A stretch of 64,000 nt of DNA, from contig BRLC01000017.1 of assembly GCA_024343425.1 (NCBI GenBank), forward strand, positions 124,001-188,000. Reading direction: 5' to 3'. The first letter of the stretch is position 1; every line of letters begins with the position of its first letter. The translations under genes were made by a program, and so were the position numbers. This stretch comes from Rhizobiaceae bacterium MnEN-MB40S. GTDB taxonomy: Bacteria > Pseudomonadota > Alphaproteobacteria > Rhizobiales > Rhizobiaceae. Of this stretch, positions 16,613 to 25,302 are shown in pieces. Below the pieces are notes generated by a model. The model saw only the letters and a program-made list of their open reading frames with translations. It ran no database searches and was not told the DNA's origin.

Positions 16613-19600
16613 GCGAAATCGACCGCCGGGATGAAGATGGCGGAGGCGGATTGAGCAGCCTTGTGCGCCTCTTCATCCGGCATCCGAACGCCGCCAATCT
16701 CCTCATGGCGCTGATGATTCTCGCCGGCCTGTTTTCCGTCTTCAAGATCAACACGCAGTTTTTTCCGAGCGTCGACCGGCCCAATATCGATATCACGGTC
16801 GTTTGGTCGGGGGCGAGCGCGGAGGATGTCGAAGCCAATGTGCTCGCGCGCATCGAGCCCGAAGTCCGGTTCATCGACGGCGTCGATCGCATGGATTCCA
16901 CGGCGCGGGAGGGCTCCGGCTCCGTCAATCTCGAATTCGAGGACGGAACCGACATGCAGAAGGCCCTGTCCGAGGTCGAGGCCGCGGTCAAGACGATCAC
17001 CACCTTGCCTGCGGACGCAGAACAGCCGACCGTCTCCCGCCAGACCTTCTTCGACCGCGTCGCCTATGTTTCGCTAAGCGGTTCGGCGCCCGAACGGATC
17101 AAGCGGGATTGGGCCAAGCGCATCAGGGATGACCTCATCGATCGCGGCATTGACAAGATCGAGTTCAACGCCCTGCGAGAACGCGAGATCCGGGTCGACA
17201 TCGGCAACAAGGACCTGCGCCGCCTTGGCTTGACCATCGAGGATGTCGCCAACGCCGTTTCGGCAAACAGCAACGACCTCCCTTCGGGAAGTCTGGACGG
17301 CGACATCGAACGACAGCTGCGGTCGCTGGCGGACGCGGATTCGCCGCGCGCCGTCGGCGCGGTCGAGGTGCTGGCGCTGCCGACCGGTGAAAAAGTCTAT
17401 CTGCGCGATATAGCGACGATCTACGAGTCCTTCGACGATGACGAGACACGCGGCTTCAGCGAAGGGTCGGTGGCGATCGAGCTCGACGTCAAACGCGCGA
17501 CCTCCGCCGACACGCTGGCCACGGCCGCCATCCTGGACGATTACGTCAACGAGATACGGCCCCGGCTGCCCGAAAACATGGAACTGCATGTCTATTCCTC
17601 GGCGGCCGACGCGCTTTATGAGCGCATCATGCTGCTTGTCAGAAACGGAATAGGCGGCCTCATCCTCGTGGTGATTGTGCTGTTCATCTTCCTCGACGCC
17701 CGCGTGGCGCTCTGGGTCGCGGCCGGCATTCCCATCGCCATGTTGGCGACCGTCGGCTTCATGTATGTCTCCGGGCAGACCATCAACATGGTGTCGCTGT
17801 TCGGCCTCATCATGATGCTCGGAATTGTCGTGGACGACGCGATTGTGGTCGGCGAACACACCAATACCCGCCTGGAGATGGGCGACGCGCCTGTGGTCGC
17901 GGCCGAACGCGGCGTCGGCATGATGCTGGCGCCTGTGCTTGCGGCGATGACCACCACGATCGCCTCTTTCGCGCCGATTACCCTGATCCGCGACACGATC
18001 GGCCAGATCATGGGCGTGCTTCCGCTGGTAGTCGTCGCCGTCATAATCGCCAGCCTGCTCGAGTGCTTTTTCGTTCTGCCAGGCCATCTCGCCCACTCGC
18101 TGGGCGCGCGTTCGAATCCACGCTGGTCCTATTGGCGGCAGTTTTTCCTTGCATTCGCCATTACGGCGCTCGCAGTAGGCTCTATGTCGCCGCTGGCCGC
18201 CAGCGCAGGCCCGATAGCGCTTCTGGTCGGCGAAAGGCTGGCGCAACTTCCGCCTGTTGCGGCGGCGGTCCTCATCGCCGTTGTCGCACTGGCGGCCGCA
18301 AGCCTTATAGAGGCTGTCCTCCTTCTCGTCCGCCGAAAGACCACCTCATCGCGCGGAGAGAACAGGTTTCGCGACTGGTTTGACCGTGGTTTCCAGGAGC
18401 TCCGCGATGGCCTCTTCAACCGTTTGGTGACGCTTTCCTATCGCTGGCGTTACGTTACCTTGTCGATTGCGGCGGGCCTGATCCTGGTCATCGCTGTTGG
18501 CTTCACTGTCGGCAAGCGCGTCGAGTTTGTCTTCTTCCCGTCACCCGAGGCGGAAAGTATCCGCGGCAATGTCAGTTTTGTGGCCGGACTTCCGGAAGCC
18601 GATGCGCTGACCGCAATCGACCGGATAGAATCCGCCTTCCGCGACATCGAGCAGGAACTGACCGACGGCCAGGAAAAGCTGGCGACCTCTATTGTGACGC
18701 TCTTCAGCAAGGCCAGCCGCTACGGCGGAACAAGCGCCTCCATCAAGGTTCAGTTGACGATCTCCGAGAACCGCACAGTGCGCACATCGGATATTGTGCG
18801 CGCCTGGGCGGCCGCCGTGCCTGATATTCCGGGTGTGACTCGTTTCTCCGTTTTCCAGTCGCGAGGCGGCCCGCCGGGGCGCGATATCGATGTGGTGCTG
18901 CTGGGTGACCGCGTCGCCGATCTCAAGGCGGCGGCTGCGGAGGTCATTCCGGTCCTGTCTTCCATCAACGGCGTGTCCGGCGTCGACGACAATCTGCCCT
19001 TTGGCAAGCCCGAACTGGTCATTGAAATGCTGCCGCGCGGCGCGGCGCTCGGATTTACCGCCGAAAGCATCGGCCGTCAGCTTCGAAACGCCTTTGACGG
19101 CGAGATCGCCCACCGCTTCGCAGACGGCGACGACGAGATAACGGTCAGGCTCTATCAGCGCATGCGTGATCCGGGAACCGGCGCCCTGCGCAACTTCGAG
19201 CTGAGGAGCCCGTCAGGCGACTTCGTTCCGCTGACCGAAGTGGCCGAACTGCGCGAGCAGCAGGGTTTCGCATACATTTCCCGGCGCGACGGCAAGACCC
19301 GCATATCGATTACCGGAGACATCGACAACGAGATCACCACCACGGACAATGTGATCGAGGAACTCGAACACAGCGGAACGGTTGAAAGGATCGCCTCGAA
19401 ATACGGTTTGCGTTATGAATATGCGGGCCGTTCGGAGGAACAGGAAAACGCCTTTGCCGACCTCAAGCTCGGCCTGCTGGTGGCGCTCTCCGTCATTTAT
19501 ATTATTCTCGCCTGGGTTTTCGCCAGCTACTGGCGGCCTTTCGCCGTCATGTTGATCATTCCTTTTGGCATCGTCGGCGCCGTTTTCGGCCACTGGATCC

Positions 19601-19995
19601 TCGGCTATCAGCTCACCATTGTCTCCATGGCCGGGCTCCTTGGACTAAGCGGCATTCTCGTCAATGACTCCATAATCCTCGTCGCCCGCATGGATGAGCG
19701 ATTGGCGGATGGCGACACGGTCGATCAGGCGGCGATCGGCGCAAGCCGCGACAGATTCCGGGCTGTGCTTCTGACATCGCTCACCACGATCGGCGGACTG
19801 CTGCCGTTGCTGTTCGAGAAGAGTCAGCAGGCGCAGTTCCTGCTGCCGATGGCGATCACCATCGTTTTCGGTCTCGCCATGGCGACCCTGCTGGTGCTAT
19901 TCCTCGTGCCTGCGCTGATGGGCATCGGCTACGATATCCGCGCCGCCTTTGTCGCCCTCTTCGGTCAAAGGCGAGCGCAGTCTCCGGCCGAGTAG
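16609..19995 (+). CDS. RND family efflux transporter permease
   Basis: 1128 residues, inner membrane, about 12 transmembrane segments with two large periplasmic loops, as in AcrB/MexB-like pumps. The proton-relay aspartates lie in TM4 (Asp409-Asp410 in GIVVDDAIVVGEHTN). A second-half motif (GLSGILVNDSIILV) mirrors it. An extra hydrophobic stretch of about 100 residues (about 505-575) enlarges the TM6-7 region compared with standard pumps. Its start overlaps the adaptor gene, so the two form one operon. The divergent branch of this family often exports hydrophobic compounds, but no substrate can be assigned. Confidence 0.94.
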   Translation: MSEIDRRDEDGGGGLSSLVRLFIRHPNAANLLMALMILAGLFSVFKINTQFFPSVDRPNIDITVVWSGASAEDVEANVLARIEPEVRFIDGVDRMDSTAREGSGSVNLEFEDGTDMQKALSEVEAAVKTITTLPADAEQPTVSRQTFFDRVAYVSLSGSAPERIKRDWAKRIRDDLIDRGIDKIEFNALREREIRVDIGNKDLRRLGLTIEDVANAVSANSNDLPSGSLDGDIERQLRSLADADSPRAVGAVEVLALPTGEKVYLRDIATIYESFDDDETRGFSEGSVAIELDVKRATSADTLATAAILDDYVNEIRPRLPENMELHVYSSAADALYERIMLLVRNGIGGLILVVIVLFIFLDARVALWVAAGIPIAMLATVGFMYVSGQTINMVSLFGLIMMLGIVVDDAIVVGEHTNTRLEMGDAPVVAAERGVGMMLAPVLAAMTTTIASFAPITLIRDTIGQIMGVLPLVVVAVIIASLLECFFVLPGHLAHSLGARSNPRWSYWRQFFLAFAITALAVGSMSPLAASAGPIALLVGERLAQLPPVAAAVLIAVVALAAASLIEAVLLLVRRKTTSSRGENRFRDWFDRGFQELRDGLFNRLVTLSYRWRYVTLSIAAGLILVIAVGFTVGKRVEFVFFPSPEAESIRGNVSFVAGLPEADALTAIDRIESAFRDIEQELTDGQEKLATSIVTLFSKASRYGGTSASIKVQLTISENRTVRTSDIVRAWAAAVPDIPGVTRFSVFQSRGGPPGRDIDVVLLGDRVADLKAAAAEVIPVLSSINGVSGVDDNLPFGKPELVIEMLPRGAALGFTAESIGRQLRNAFDGEIAHRFADGDDEITVRLYQRMRDPGTGALRNFELRSPSGDFVPLTEVAELREQQGFAYISRRDGKTRISITGDIDNEITTTDNVIEELEHSGTVERIASKYGLRYEYAGRSEEQENAFADLKLGLLVALSVIYIILAWVFASYWRPFAVMLIIPFGIVGAVFGHWILGYQLTIVSMAGLLGLSGILVNDSIILVARMDERLADGDTVDQAAIGASRDRFRAVLLTSLTTIGGLLPLLFEKSQQAQFLLPMAITIVFGLAMATLLVLFLVPALMGIGYDIRAAFVALFGQRRAQSPAE

Positions 19996-20030
19996 CGTCA
20001 GACTGCCCTGCCGCAGCCAAAATTCTTCAC

Positions 20031-20056
20031 CGAGTGTATAAACAGGCGTATATACG
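20031..20056. promoter_or_regulatory. Candidate autoregulatory operator of the toxin-antitoxin pair
   Basis: A perfect 10-base palindrome CGTATATACG (20047-20056), preceded by a related TGTATA, lies 20-45 bases upstream of the antitoxin start. Toxin-antitoxin promoters are usually bound by the antitoxin or the complex at such sites. This is inferred from position only. Confidence 0.4.
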
Positions 20057-20078
20057 TCGATATGGAAGAGGCGCGATT

Positions 20079-20294
20079 ATGGCTCAGAAACTGATAAAAC
20101 GGGAAATCAAGAAGGTTGGCAACGGCGCAACCATAGCCTTGCACAAGGCCGATCTTGACGATCTCGGCGTTCATGTCGGATCCATCGTGAATGTAACAGT
20201 ATCGACCACTGACGACGGCTATTCCCGGACCAGGGCCTCATCGCGAAAGATGCGGCAGCGCTACGCAGAAACGCTAAAAATCCTCAGCCGGTAG
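20079..20294 (+). CDS. AbrB/MazE-type antitoxin
   Basis: 71 residues from the ATG at 20079, with GGAAGAGG upstream. Residues 5-45 (REIKKVGNGATIALHKADL, then LGVHVGSIVNVTV) match the swapped-hairpin AbrB/SpoVT DNA-binding fold. The basic C-terminal tail (about 50-71) would bind the toxin. It is followed after six bases by a Doc-like toxin, so it is probably its antitoxin and autorepressor. The usual Doc partner is Phd; an AbrB-type partner is the less common pairing. Confidence 0.82.
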   Translation: MAQKLIKREIKKVGNGATIALHKADLDDLGVHVGSIVNVTVSTTDDGYSRTRASSRKMRQRYAETLKILSR

Positions 20295-20300
20295 TCTTTC

Positions 20301-20705
20301 ATGTCCAACCCGGTGTTCGAGTGGCCTGATCTTGCTGCCCTGCTTGACGATTTCGAAGAATACTTTGAGGAAATTGGACAAGTTCTCCAGATTACCAATA
20401 CGAACGATCTCGAAGCGGGATTCGATCGCACGCGCAATGCGCTCAACTATCTGCCTGATGCCGATGCTGCGCATCCGGCTGCATTGATTTTCGATGGCGT
20501 TGCGACCCGGCACGCTCTGATTGACGGTAATAAACGACTTGCTTGGCAAGGGATGACAACATTTCTCGATATGAATGATATCTGGTTCGACGCTGGAGAA
20601 CTGGAAGCTGCGGACATCGCCCTGGCGGTGGTCGGGAGGCAGGCTACGGTTGAGGACCTGGCCCGGTTCATTCGGGACAATACAAGCGTCTGGCCGCAGG
20701 AATAA
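20301..20705 (+). CDS. Doc-like (Fic fold) toxin
   Basis: 134 residues, close to the 126 of phage P1 Doc. The Fic/Doc signature is HALIDGNKR, residues 71-79, with catalytic His71, Asp75, Asn77, Lys78 and Arg79. The usual aromatic at the third position (HxF) is Leu here. The Lys in place of the Fic Gly predicts Doc-type kinase chemistry toward EF-Tu rather than AMP transfer, based on family knowledge. It lies in one operon with the AbrB-type antitoxin and is convergent with trkH. The ribosome site is weak. Confidence 0.85.
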   Translation: MSNPVFEWPDLAALLDDFEEYFEEIGQVLQITNTNDLEAGFDRTRNALNYLPDADAAHPAALIFDGVATRHALIDGNKRLAWQGMTTFLDMNDIWFDAGELEAADIALAVVGRQATVEDLARFIRDNTSVWPQE

Positions 20706-20732
20706 TTGTTCTTGCGAACATTTCCGGAAAGT

Positions 20733-22190
20733 TCAATTCCGCCAGAAGCGCGGCAGGAACAACACCAGGATCGTGAACAATTCCAGCCGACCGAGCAGCA
20801 TGCCCGCCGACAATATCCATTTCGCCGTGTCGTTCAGCGGAGCATAGTTGCCCGCCGGTCCGATGATCCTGCCTAGTCCGGGGCCCACATTGGAAATGGC
20901 CGATCCGGCGCCCGACAGCGCCGTCGTCGTATCGAGTCCCGTCATCAACAAGGCGGCGGCGATCACCCCGAAGCTGATGATATAGAGGAACAGGAAGCTC
21001 ATCACCGATGCAATGACAGCCATCTCGATTGGGCGGCCGTTGAACTTGGGTCGGAAGATGCCATGCGGATACATGACCTGGTTTATGTGCTGGCGAACCG
21101 CCTCGAAGACCACCTGGAACCGGAAGATCTTTATGCCGCAGGAGGTCGAACCGGCGCACCCGCCGATGAACATGATGACGAAGAAGAACGATGTCGCATG
21201 GGGGCCCCAGATGCCGTAATCCGTCGTGGCGTAGCCCGTTCCCGTCAGGATGGACACCACGTTGAACGCCGCATAGCGCAAGCCTTCCAGACCAACGTGG
21301 AATTGCCCGTAGTGCGCCATAAGCCAGGCGATGATCGTTGCAGTCAGCACGGTGCCGAGAAACACATGGACCTGGGAATCGGTAAGGATCGGCCTCAGCC
21401 GACCCTGCAGTGTCTGGACATAGAGCACGAACGGGATCGAACCGAGGATCATGAAGACGATAGTGATCCAGTCTATGGCCGCGCTCTGATAATGGCCAAT
21501 CGAGAGGTCTTTGGTGGAGAAGCCGCCGGTGGCGACGGTTGTCATGGAATGTATCACGGCGTCGCCGATCGGCATTCCGGCCGCCGCGAACAATGCGCAG
21601 CAAATGACGGTGAAGGCGATGAAGACAAGGGTGATCGAGCTCGAGATCTGTGCTGCCTTCGGCAGGATCTTGCCCGCCGTGTCGAACGCTTCAGCCTTGA
21701 ACAGCTGCAGACCGCCGATTTGAAGCATCGGCAGGACGGCGATCGCCATGACAATGATGCCAAGACCGCCGAGCCATTGCAAAAGACCGCGCCAGAACAG
21801 GATCCCCGGCGGCGCCGCATCGAGATCGACGATGACCGTCGCCCCTGTCGTCGTCAAACCCGACATCGATTCGAAAAAAGCGTCGGTGTAGCCGTCGACA
21901 ATGCCGGACCACATGAAGGGCAGGGCGCCGAAGGCGACCAGGGCCAGCCACGATACGACGGTCATCAGCAGCGCCTGTCGCGTGGAAAGGCCTCTCGGCG
22001 TGCCGCGCGCAGCCATGAAGAGGCTGAACCCCACGAGCGAGGTCAGCATCGATGAAGCGAGAAACACCCGCCAGTCGGGGTTGCCAGCGGCAAGATCGAC
22101 GACAGCCGGCAGGATCATGGCGACGCCGAGCGTGGTCACCAGAATGCCGGTGACCAGGATTATCGGCCGTAAATCAAGACCGCGTTTCAA
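20733..22190 (-). CDS. trkH: Trk-type potassium uptake membrane subunit
   Basis: 485 residues with about ten hydrophobic segments, matching TrkH/TrkG length. The selectivity-filter loops are visible ([33 protein letters not shown] and [14 protein letters not shown]). It forms the K+ channel subunit regulated by a TrkA peripheral protein not encoded here. The best start is TTG at 22190, overlapping the apaG stop (TTGA) and giving [12 protein letters not shown] as the N-terminus. The frame is open further upstream inside apaG but lacks family similarity. It is coupled to apaG. Confidence 0.93.
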   Translation of the reverse strand: MKRGLDLRPIILVTGILVTTLGVAMILPAVVDLAAGNPDWRVFLASSMLTSLVGFSLFMAARGTPRGLSTRQALLMTVVSWLALVAFGALPFMWSGIVDGYTDAFFESMSGLTTTGATVIVDLDAAPPGILFWRGLLQWLGGLGIIVMAIAVLPMLQIGGLQLFKAEAFDTAGKILPKAAQISSSITLVFIAFTVICCALFAAAGMPIGDAVIHSMTTVATGGFSTKDLSIGHYQSAAIDWITIVFMILGSIPFVLYVQTLQGRLRPILTDSQVHVFLGTVLTATIIAWLMAHYGQFHVGLEGLRYAAFNVVSILTGTGYATTDYGIWGPHATSFFFVIMFIGGCAGSTSCGIKIFRFQVVFEAVRQHINQVMYPHGIFRPKFNGRPIEMAVIASVMSFLFLYIISFGVIAAALLMTGLDTTTALSGAGSAISNVGPGLGRIIGPAGNYAPLNDTAKWILSAGMLLGRLELFTILVLFLPRFWRN

Positions 22191-22579
22191 TTCAGTGTTC
22201 TCGCCGTGCCTGGAATATCCAGCGAGAACGCCGGAATCGCGACGACGAGTTCCTGGCCGTCGGCGCGCGCCATGCGATAGTTTCCGACCATGGTGCCGGA
22301 CGGGGTGTCCAGCGGGCATCCGGAGGAATATTCGTAGTTGTCGCCGGGATCGAGTATCGGCTGTTCTCCGATCACGCCCGGACCGGACACTTCCTCGACA
22401 TGGCCGTTCTGATCAATGATCTTCCAGTATCGCTCGCGCAACTGGACGCGGTGGCGCGAATGGTTGGTGATGTTGATGCGATAACCCCATACATACCGGC
22501 TGTCATCCGGACGCGACTGCTCTTCCAGGTAAAACGGCTCCACGGTGACTTCTATATCGTGTGTTTGCGCTCGATACAT
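22187..22579 (-). CDS. apaG: ApaG (DUF525) protein
   Basis: 130 residues, a single fibronectin-III-like beta domain found in bacteria as Apa[13 protein letters not shown] near residue 30, [28 protein letters not shown] in the middle (conserved EV.G.GVVG.QP) and the strand region following it are diagnostic. Its biochemical role is unsettled; in E. coli it lies in the apaH operon. Here it precedes and overlaps trkH by four bases. Divergent promoter region with the phosphatidyltransferase gene. Confidence 0.93.
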   Translation of the reverse strand: MYRAQTHDIEVTVEPFYLEEQSRPDDSRYVWGYRINITNHSRHRVQLRERYWKIIDQNGHVEEVSGPGVIGEQPILDPGDNYEYSSGCPLDTPSGTMVGNYRMARADGQELVVAIPAFSLDIPGTARTLN

Positions 22580-22632
22580 TGTCCTGTCGCCGGAGTGGAA
22601 AAACCGACGCTTTCCGGGTCCAATCTATAAGC

Positions 22633-22770
22633 ATGAACAGTCAGACTGGTAAACTCTTTTGCGATTTCGGCTTTTGTGAACGCATCGCGTACACACAGGA
22701 TTGTGAGAAATCGCGCTTTCCGACCGGGCAGGAATTGAACTACAGCGAATGGGAACGGAAGAGAGACTGA
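22633..22770 (+). CDS. Possible small ORF, 45 aa, coupled to phosphatidyltransferase gene
   Basis: A 45-codon frame with three cysteines (CDFGFCERIAYTQDC) ends in TGATG, overlapping the ATG at 22770 of the next gene by one base. That arrangement would allow translational coupling. There is no clear ribosome site before its ATG and I recognise no family, so it may be chance. Confidence 0.25.
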   Translation: MNSQTGKLFCDFGFCERIAYTQDCEKSRFPTGQELNYSEWERKRD

Positions 22771-23381
22771 TGCTCGACGGCGAAGTCAGAAAATTGATCG
22801 ATCCGGCGCTTGATCGCATCGGCGCGCGTCTGGCCGCGGCCGGCGTCAGCGCGAATTCCGTCACGGTCGCCGGCGGCGGCATCGGACTATTGGCGGCCGG
22901 CGCCATCGCCTTCCAGTTCTATCTGGTCGGCCTCGCGCTTCTGCTTGCAAGCCGGCTTTGCGATGGGCTCGACGGGGCGATCGCCAGGGCGACAAAGCCG
23001 TCGGATTATGGCGGCTATCTCGACATCGTGCTCGATTTCGTCTTCTACGGCGCCATTCCGCTCGGCTTCATTGTCGCCAATCCCGCCGCCAATGCGGTCG
23101 CCGGCAGCGTGCTGATCTTCTCCTTCTACATCAACGGATCGACCTTTCTTGCATTCGCAATTCTCGCCGAACGCCACGACATGATCAGCAACAGTCGCGG
23201 CGACAAGTCGCTCTATTTCACCACGGGGCTCGCGGAAGGAACGGAAACCATCGCCGTATTTTCGGCTTTCTGCCTGTTTCCAGGCGTTTTCCCGATCCTG
23301 GCTTATGTCTTCGCGGCCGTGTGTTTCTACACTGCCCTGTCACGGATCGTGCTCGCCGGACGTCAGTTCGGCAGGCGATAA
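22770..23381 (+). CDS. CDP-alcohol phosphatidyltransferase family protein
   Basis: About 203 residues from the ATG at 22770, which has GGAAGAGAG upstream. An alternative ATG at 22749 would add seven residues. The family active-site motif is complete: DGLDGAIAR, then GGYLDIVLDF, giving D-G-x2-A-R-x8-G-x3-D-x3-D with metal-binding Asp residues. Four to six membrane helices surround it. It transfers a phosphatidyl group from CDP-diacylglycerol to an alcohol in phospholipid synthesis. The alcohol cannot be read from sequence, and it is more divergent than PgsA. Confidence 0.88.
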   Translation: MLDGEVRKLIDPALDRIGARLAAAGVSANSVTVAGGGIGLLAAGAIAFQFYLVGLALLLASRLCDGLDGAIARATKPSDYGGYLDIVLDFVFYGAIPLGFIVANPAANAVAGSVLIFSFYINGSTFLAFAILAERHDMISNSRGDKSLYFTTGLAEGTETIAVFSAFCLFPGVFPILAYVFAAVCFYTALSRIVLAGRQFGRR

Positions 23382-23423
23382 TACTGTAGGCGAAGCGGCC
23401 GAAATAACGGGAAAGCCCGGGTG

Positions 23424-24095
23424 CTACGTTTGCGAGACGACGGCGCCGCTTTCCCTGTCCAGCCCCTCTGTCCCGATCCGGGAATACTGAATGACCGCCT
23501 GGGTGCGGCTGTCGACTGCGAGCTTCTGCAACACCGCCGATACATGCGCCTTGATTGTGGCCTCCGATACCCCGAGTTCGTATGCGATCTGCTTGTTGAG
23601 CAAACCCTCCGCCAGCATGCCCAACACCCGGCTTTGTTGCGGCGTCAATGTTCGCAGTCTTGCAATCAGATCGGCCATTTCAGGATCGCTTTCAACGCCT
23701 GGGTCGAATCCTCCGGGCGTCCATATATTGCCGTCGAGAACCGAAAGGACGCCGTTGCGGATCTCTTCAAGGCTTGCTGATTTAGAGATAAAGCCGGATG
23801 CTCCAAGATCGAGAGCGCGGCGGATCGTCGCCGGATCGTCGGTGGCCGATACGATCACGACCGGCAGGCTGACATATTCCGCGCGAAGGGAAATCAGACC
23901 TGACAGACCGCTCACACCCGGCATCGTCAGGTCGAGCAGCAGGATATCCGCCTCTGGATATTCGTCCGCAGCCTTGCGGACCGCGTCGAAATCGCCGGCC
24001 TCAACGATTTCCAGATCATCGCCCATATTCGACAAGGCCTGCCTGAGGGCGCCCCGGAACAACGGGTGATCATCTGCAATGATGAATGTCTTCAT
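23424..24095 (-). CDS. Orphan LuxR/NarL-type response regulator
   Basis: 223 residues. The receiver domain has the acidic pair in IIADDHPLF, Asp55 in LLLLDLTMPG as phospho-acceptor and the conserved Lys in FISKSAS. A C-terminal LuxR helix-turn-helix (LTPQQSRVLGMLAEGLLNKQ, then ELGVSEATIKAHVSAVLQKL) lies at about 150-205. No sensor kinase is adjacent, so the input is unknown. The terminal QAVIQYSRIG is common in alphaproteobacterial orphan regulators of this group. ATG at 24095. Confidence 0.92.
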   Translation of the reverse strand: MKTFIIADDHPLFRGALRQALSNMGDDLEIVEAGDFDAVRKAADEYPEADILLLDLTMPGVSGLSGLISLRAEYVSLPVVIVSATDDPATIRRALDLGASGFISKSASLEEIRNGVLSVLDGNIWTPGGFDPGVESDPEMADLIARLRTLTPQQSRVLGMLAEGLLNKQIAYELGVSEATIKAHVSAVLQKLAVDSRTQAVIQYSRIGTEGLDRESGAVVSQT

Positions 24096-24363
24096 GAATT
24101 ACCAAGCCCCTCCCAGAAGCTTACCGTGCGGCTTTCCTCACCGTACCGAACGAACACGGTTTTCAAGGAAACGATGGAGCAATCCCTCCCGGACACCCGG
24201 GCCCCCTTATGCACAAGCCGCAACAAATTCCCAATATTCACATCAATTGTCCCGCGCGCCGGACGATATATGTCGCGCGCATGAACGCCATGATACCGCT
24301 ACCGGCACAAGTTCGATAGTCCAACATGGCTTGTATTCTGTGGGCGCGCGGTTCCCGCGCGGA

Positions 24364-24777
24364 TTATTCGCGCTCTCCGGCAGCCGGAGGGGGATCGGTC
24401 CGGTCTGCTTCGAGATCATCGACCAGATCGTTGAAACGGCGGAACATATTTTCAACGAAGCCCATAGTCCGGTCCAGATCCTCCTCGCTCGGAAATCCGC
24501 CGTGGCCCCCGGATTCCGATGCTGCGAGTTCTGTCTGAAGCGCGTCGACCCTTTCCTGCAGCAACTCGATCTGCTCTTCCAGAGCCTTGCGTTCGTCGGC
24601 CGCCATCCGACAGACAGCCTGATCATTGACCACGCGGCAGATCGAAATCTCACCCGTTTTCGTGTCGAAGCGCACATATCCATCGTCGTTGGACTCGAAC
24701 ACGAAACGCCCCTCCTGACCATAGGCTGATCCGAGGATGGACAATGACATGAATGCGGCCAGGCAGATGCGGACCAT
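24364..24777 (-). CDS. Secreted coiled-coil protein of unknown function
   Basis: 137 residues from the ATG at 24777, with GGGAG about eight bases upstream. A signal peptide (residues 1-20, ending SAYGQ) is followed by a short beta segment (GRFVFESNDDGYVRFDTKTG) containing a cysteine pair around residue 48-57, then a coiled coil (about 62-88) and a Pro/Asp/Glu-rich tail. The frame continues upstream to 25227, but the extension has no ribosome site and overlaps the DUF952 gene on the opposite strand. I do not recognise a function. Periplasmic location is inferred. Confidence 0.75.
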   Translation of the reverse strand: MVRICLAAFMSLSILGSAYGQEGRFVFESNDDGYVRFDTKTGEISICRVVNDQAVCRMAADERKALEEQIELLQERVDALQTELAASESGGHGGFPSEEDLDRTMGFVENMFRRFNDLVDDLEADRTDPPPAAGERE

Positions 24778-24957
24778 GATGCGCTCCCGTTGCAACCAGA
24801 ACTGGATGATAACACCGGATTGCCGCCAAACTGTGATAATACACAAAATGCCGGGAAAACCGGTCCTGCGCCACCGTCTGCGCATCGACTTGCTTTCAAG
24901 CCCGGCGCAAAGGCGATAGACCGTCTCTGAAAAAGCAGAACAGAAAACGACACACCC

Positions 24958-25302
24958 ATGCGCGAGACCATATACAAGATCGTTCCCCGGCAGCTTTGGC
25001 GCGCAGCCGAAGAACACGGCGTTTTTGAAGGCGCGCCTGTCGATGTCACTGACGGATACATCCATTTCTCGACCGCCGGCCAACTTGCGGAAACTGCGGC
25101 GAAACACTTCGCCGGGCAGAAAGATCTGCTGCTGGTCGCGGTTGACGCCGAATCTCTCGGCGACGATCTCAAATATGAACCGTCGCGCGGCGGCGATCTG
25201 TTTCCGCATCTTTATGCAACCTTGCAAACCGGCGCTGTTCTATGGGTCAAGCCGCTTCCGCTTGGACCAGATGGCCGGCACAGTCTGCCGGACCTCGCCT
25301 GA
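24958..25302 (+). CDS. DUF952 family protein
   Basis: 114 residues covering a full DUF952 domain: YKIVPRQLWRAAEEHGVFEGAPVD-type N-terminus, the conserved GYIHFSTAGQL, and DLKYEPSRGGDLFPHLYATL. The biochemical function is unknown; the fold is related to ADP-ribosyltransferase-like folds by family notes, which I cannot test here. Its stop overlaps the pyrD start by one base (TGATG). DUF952 genes are regularly found directly upstream of pyrD in Hyphomicrobiales, suggesting coupled expression rather than a known shared step. Confidence 0.88.
   Translation: MRETIYKIVPRQLWRAAEEHGVFEGAPVDVTDGYIHFSTAGQLAETAAKHFAGQKDLLLVAVDAESLGDDLKYEPSRGGDLFPHLYATLQTGAVLWVKPLPLGPDGRHSLPDLA

Noticed and set aside
24778..25227. 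N-terminal extension of the secreted coiled-coil protein
   Set aside because: Overlaps the opposite-strand DUF952 gene; the ATG at 24777 has a ribosome site and begins a signal peptide.
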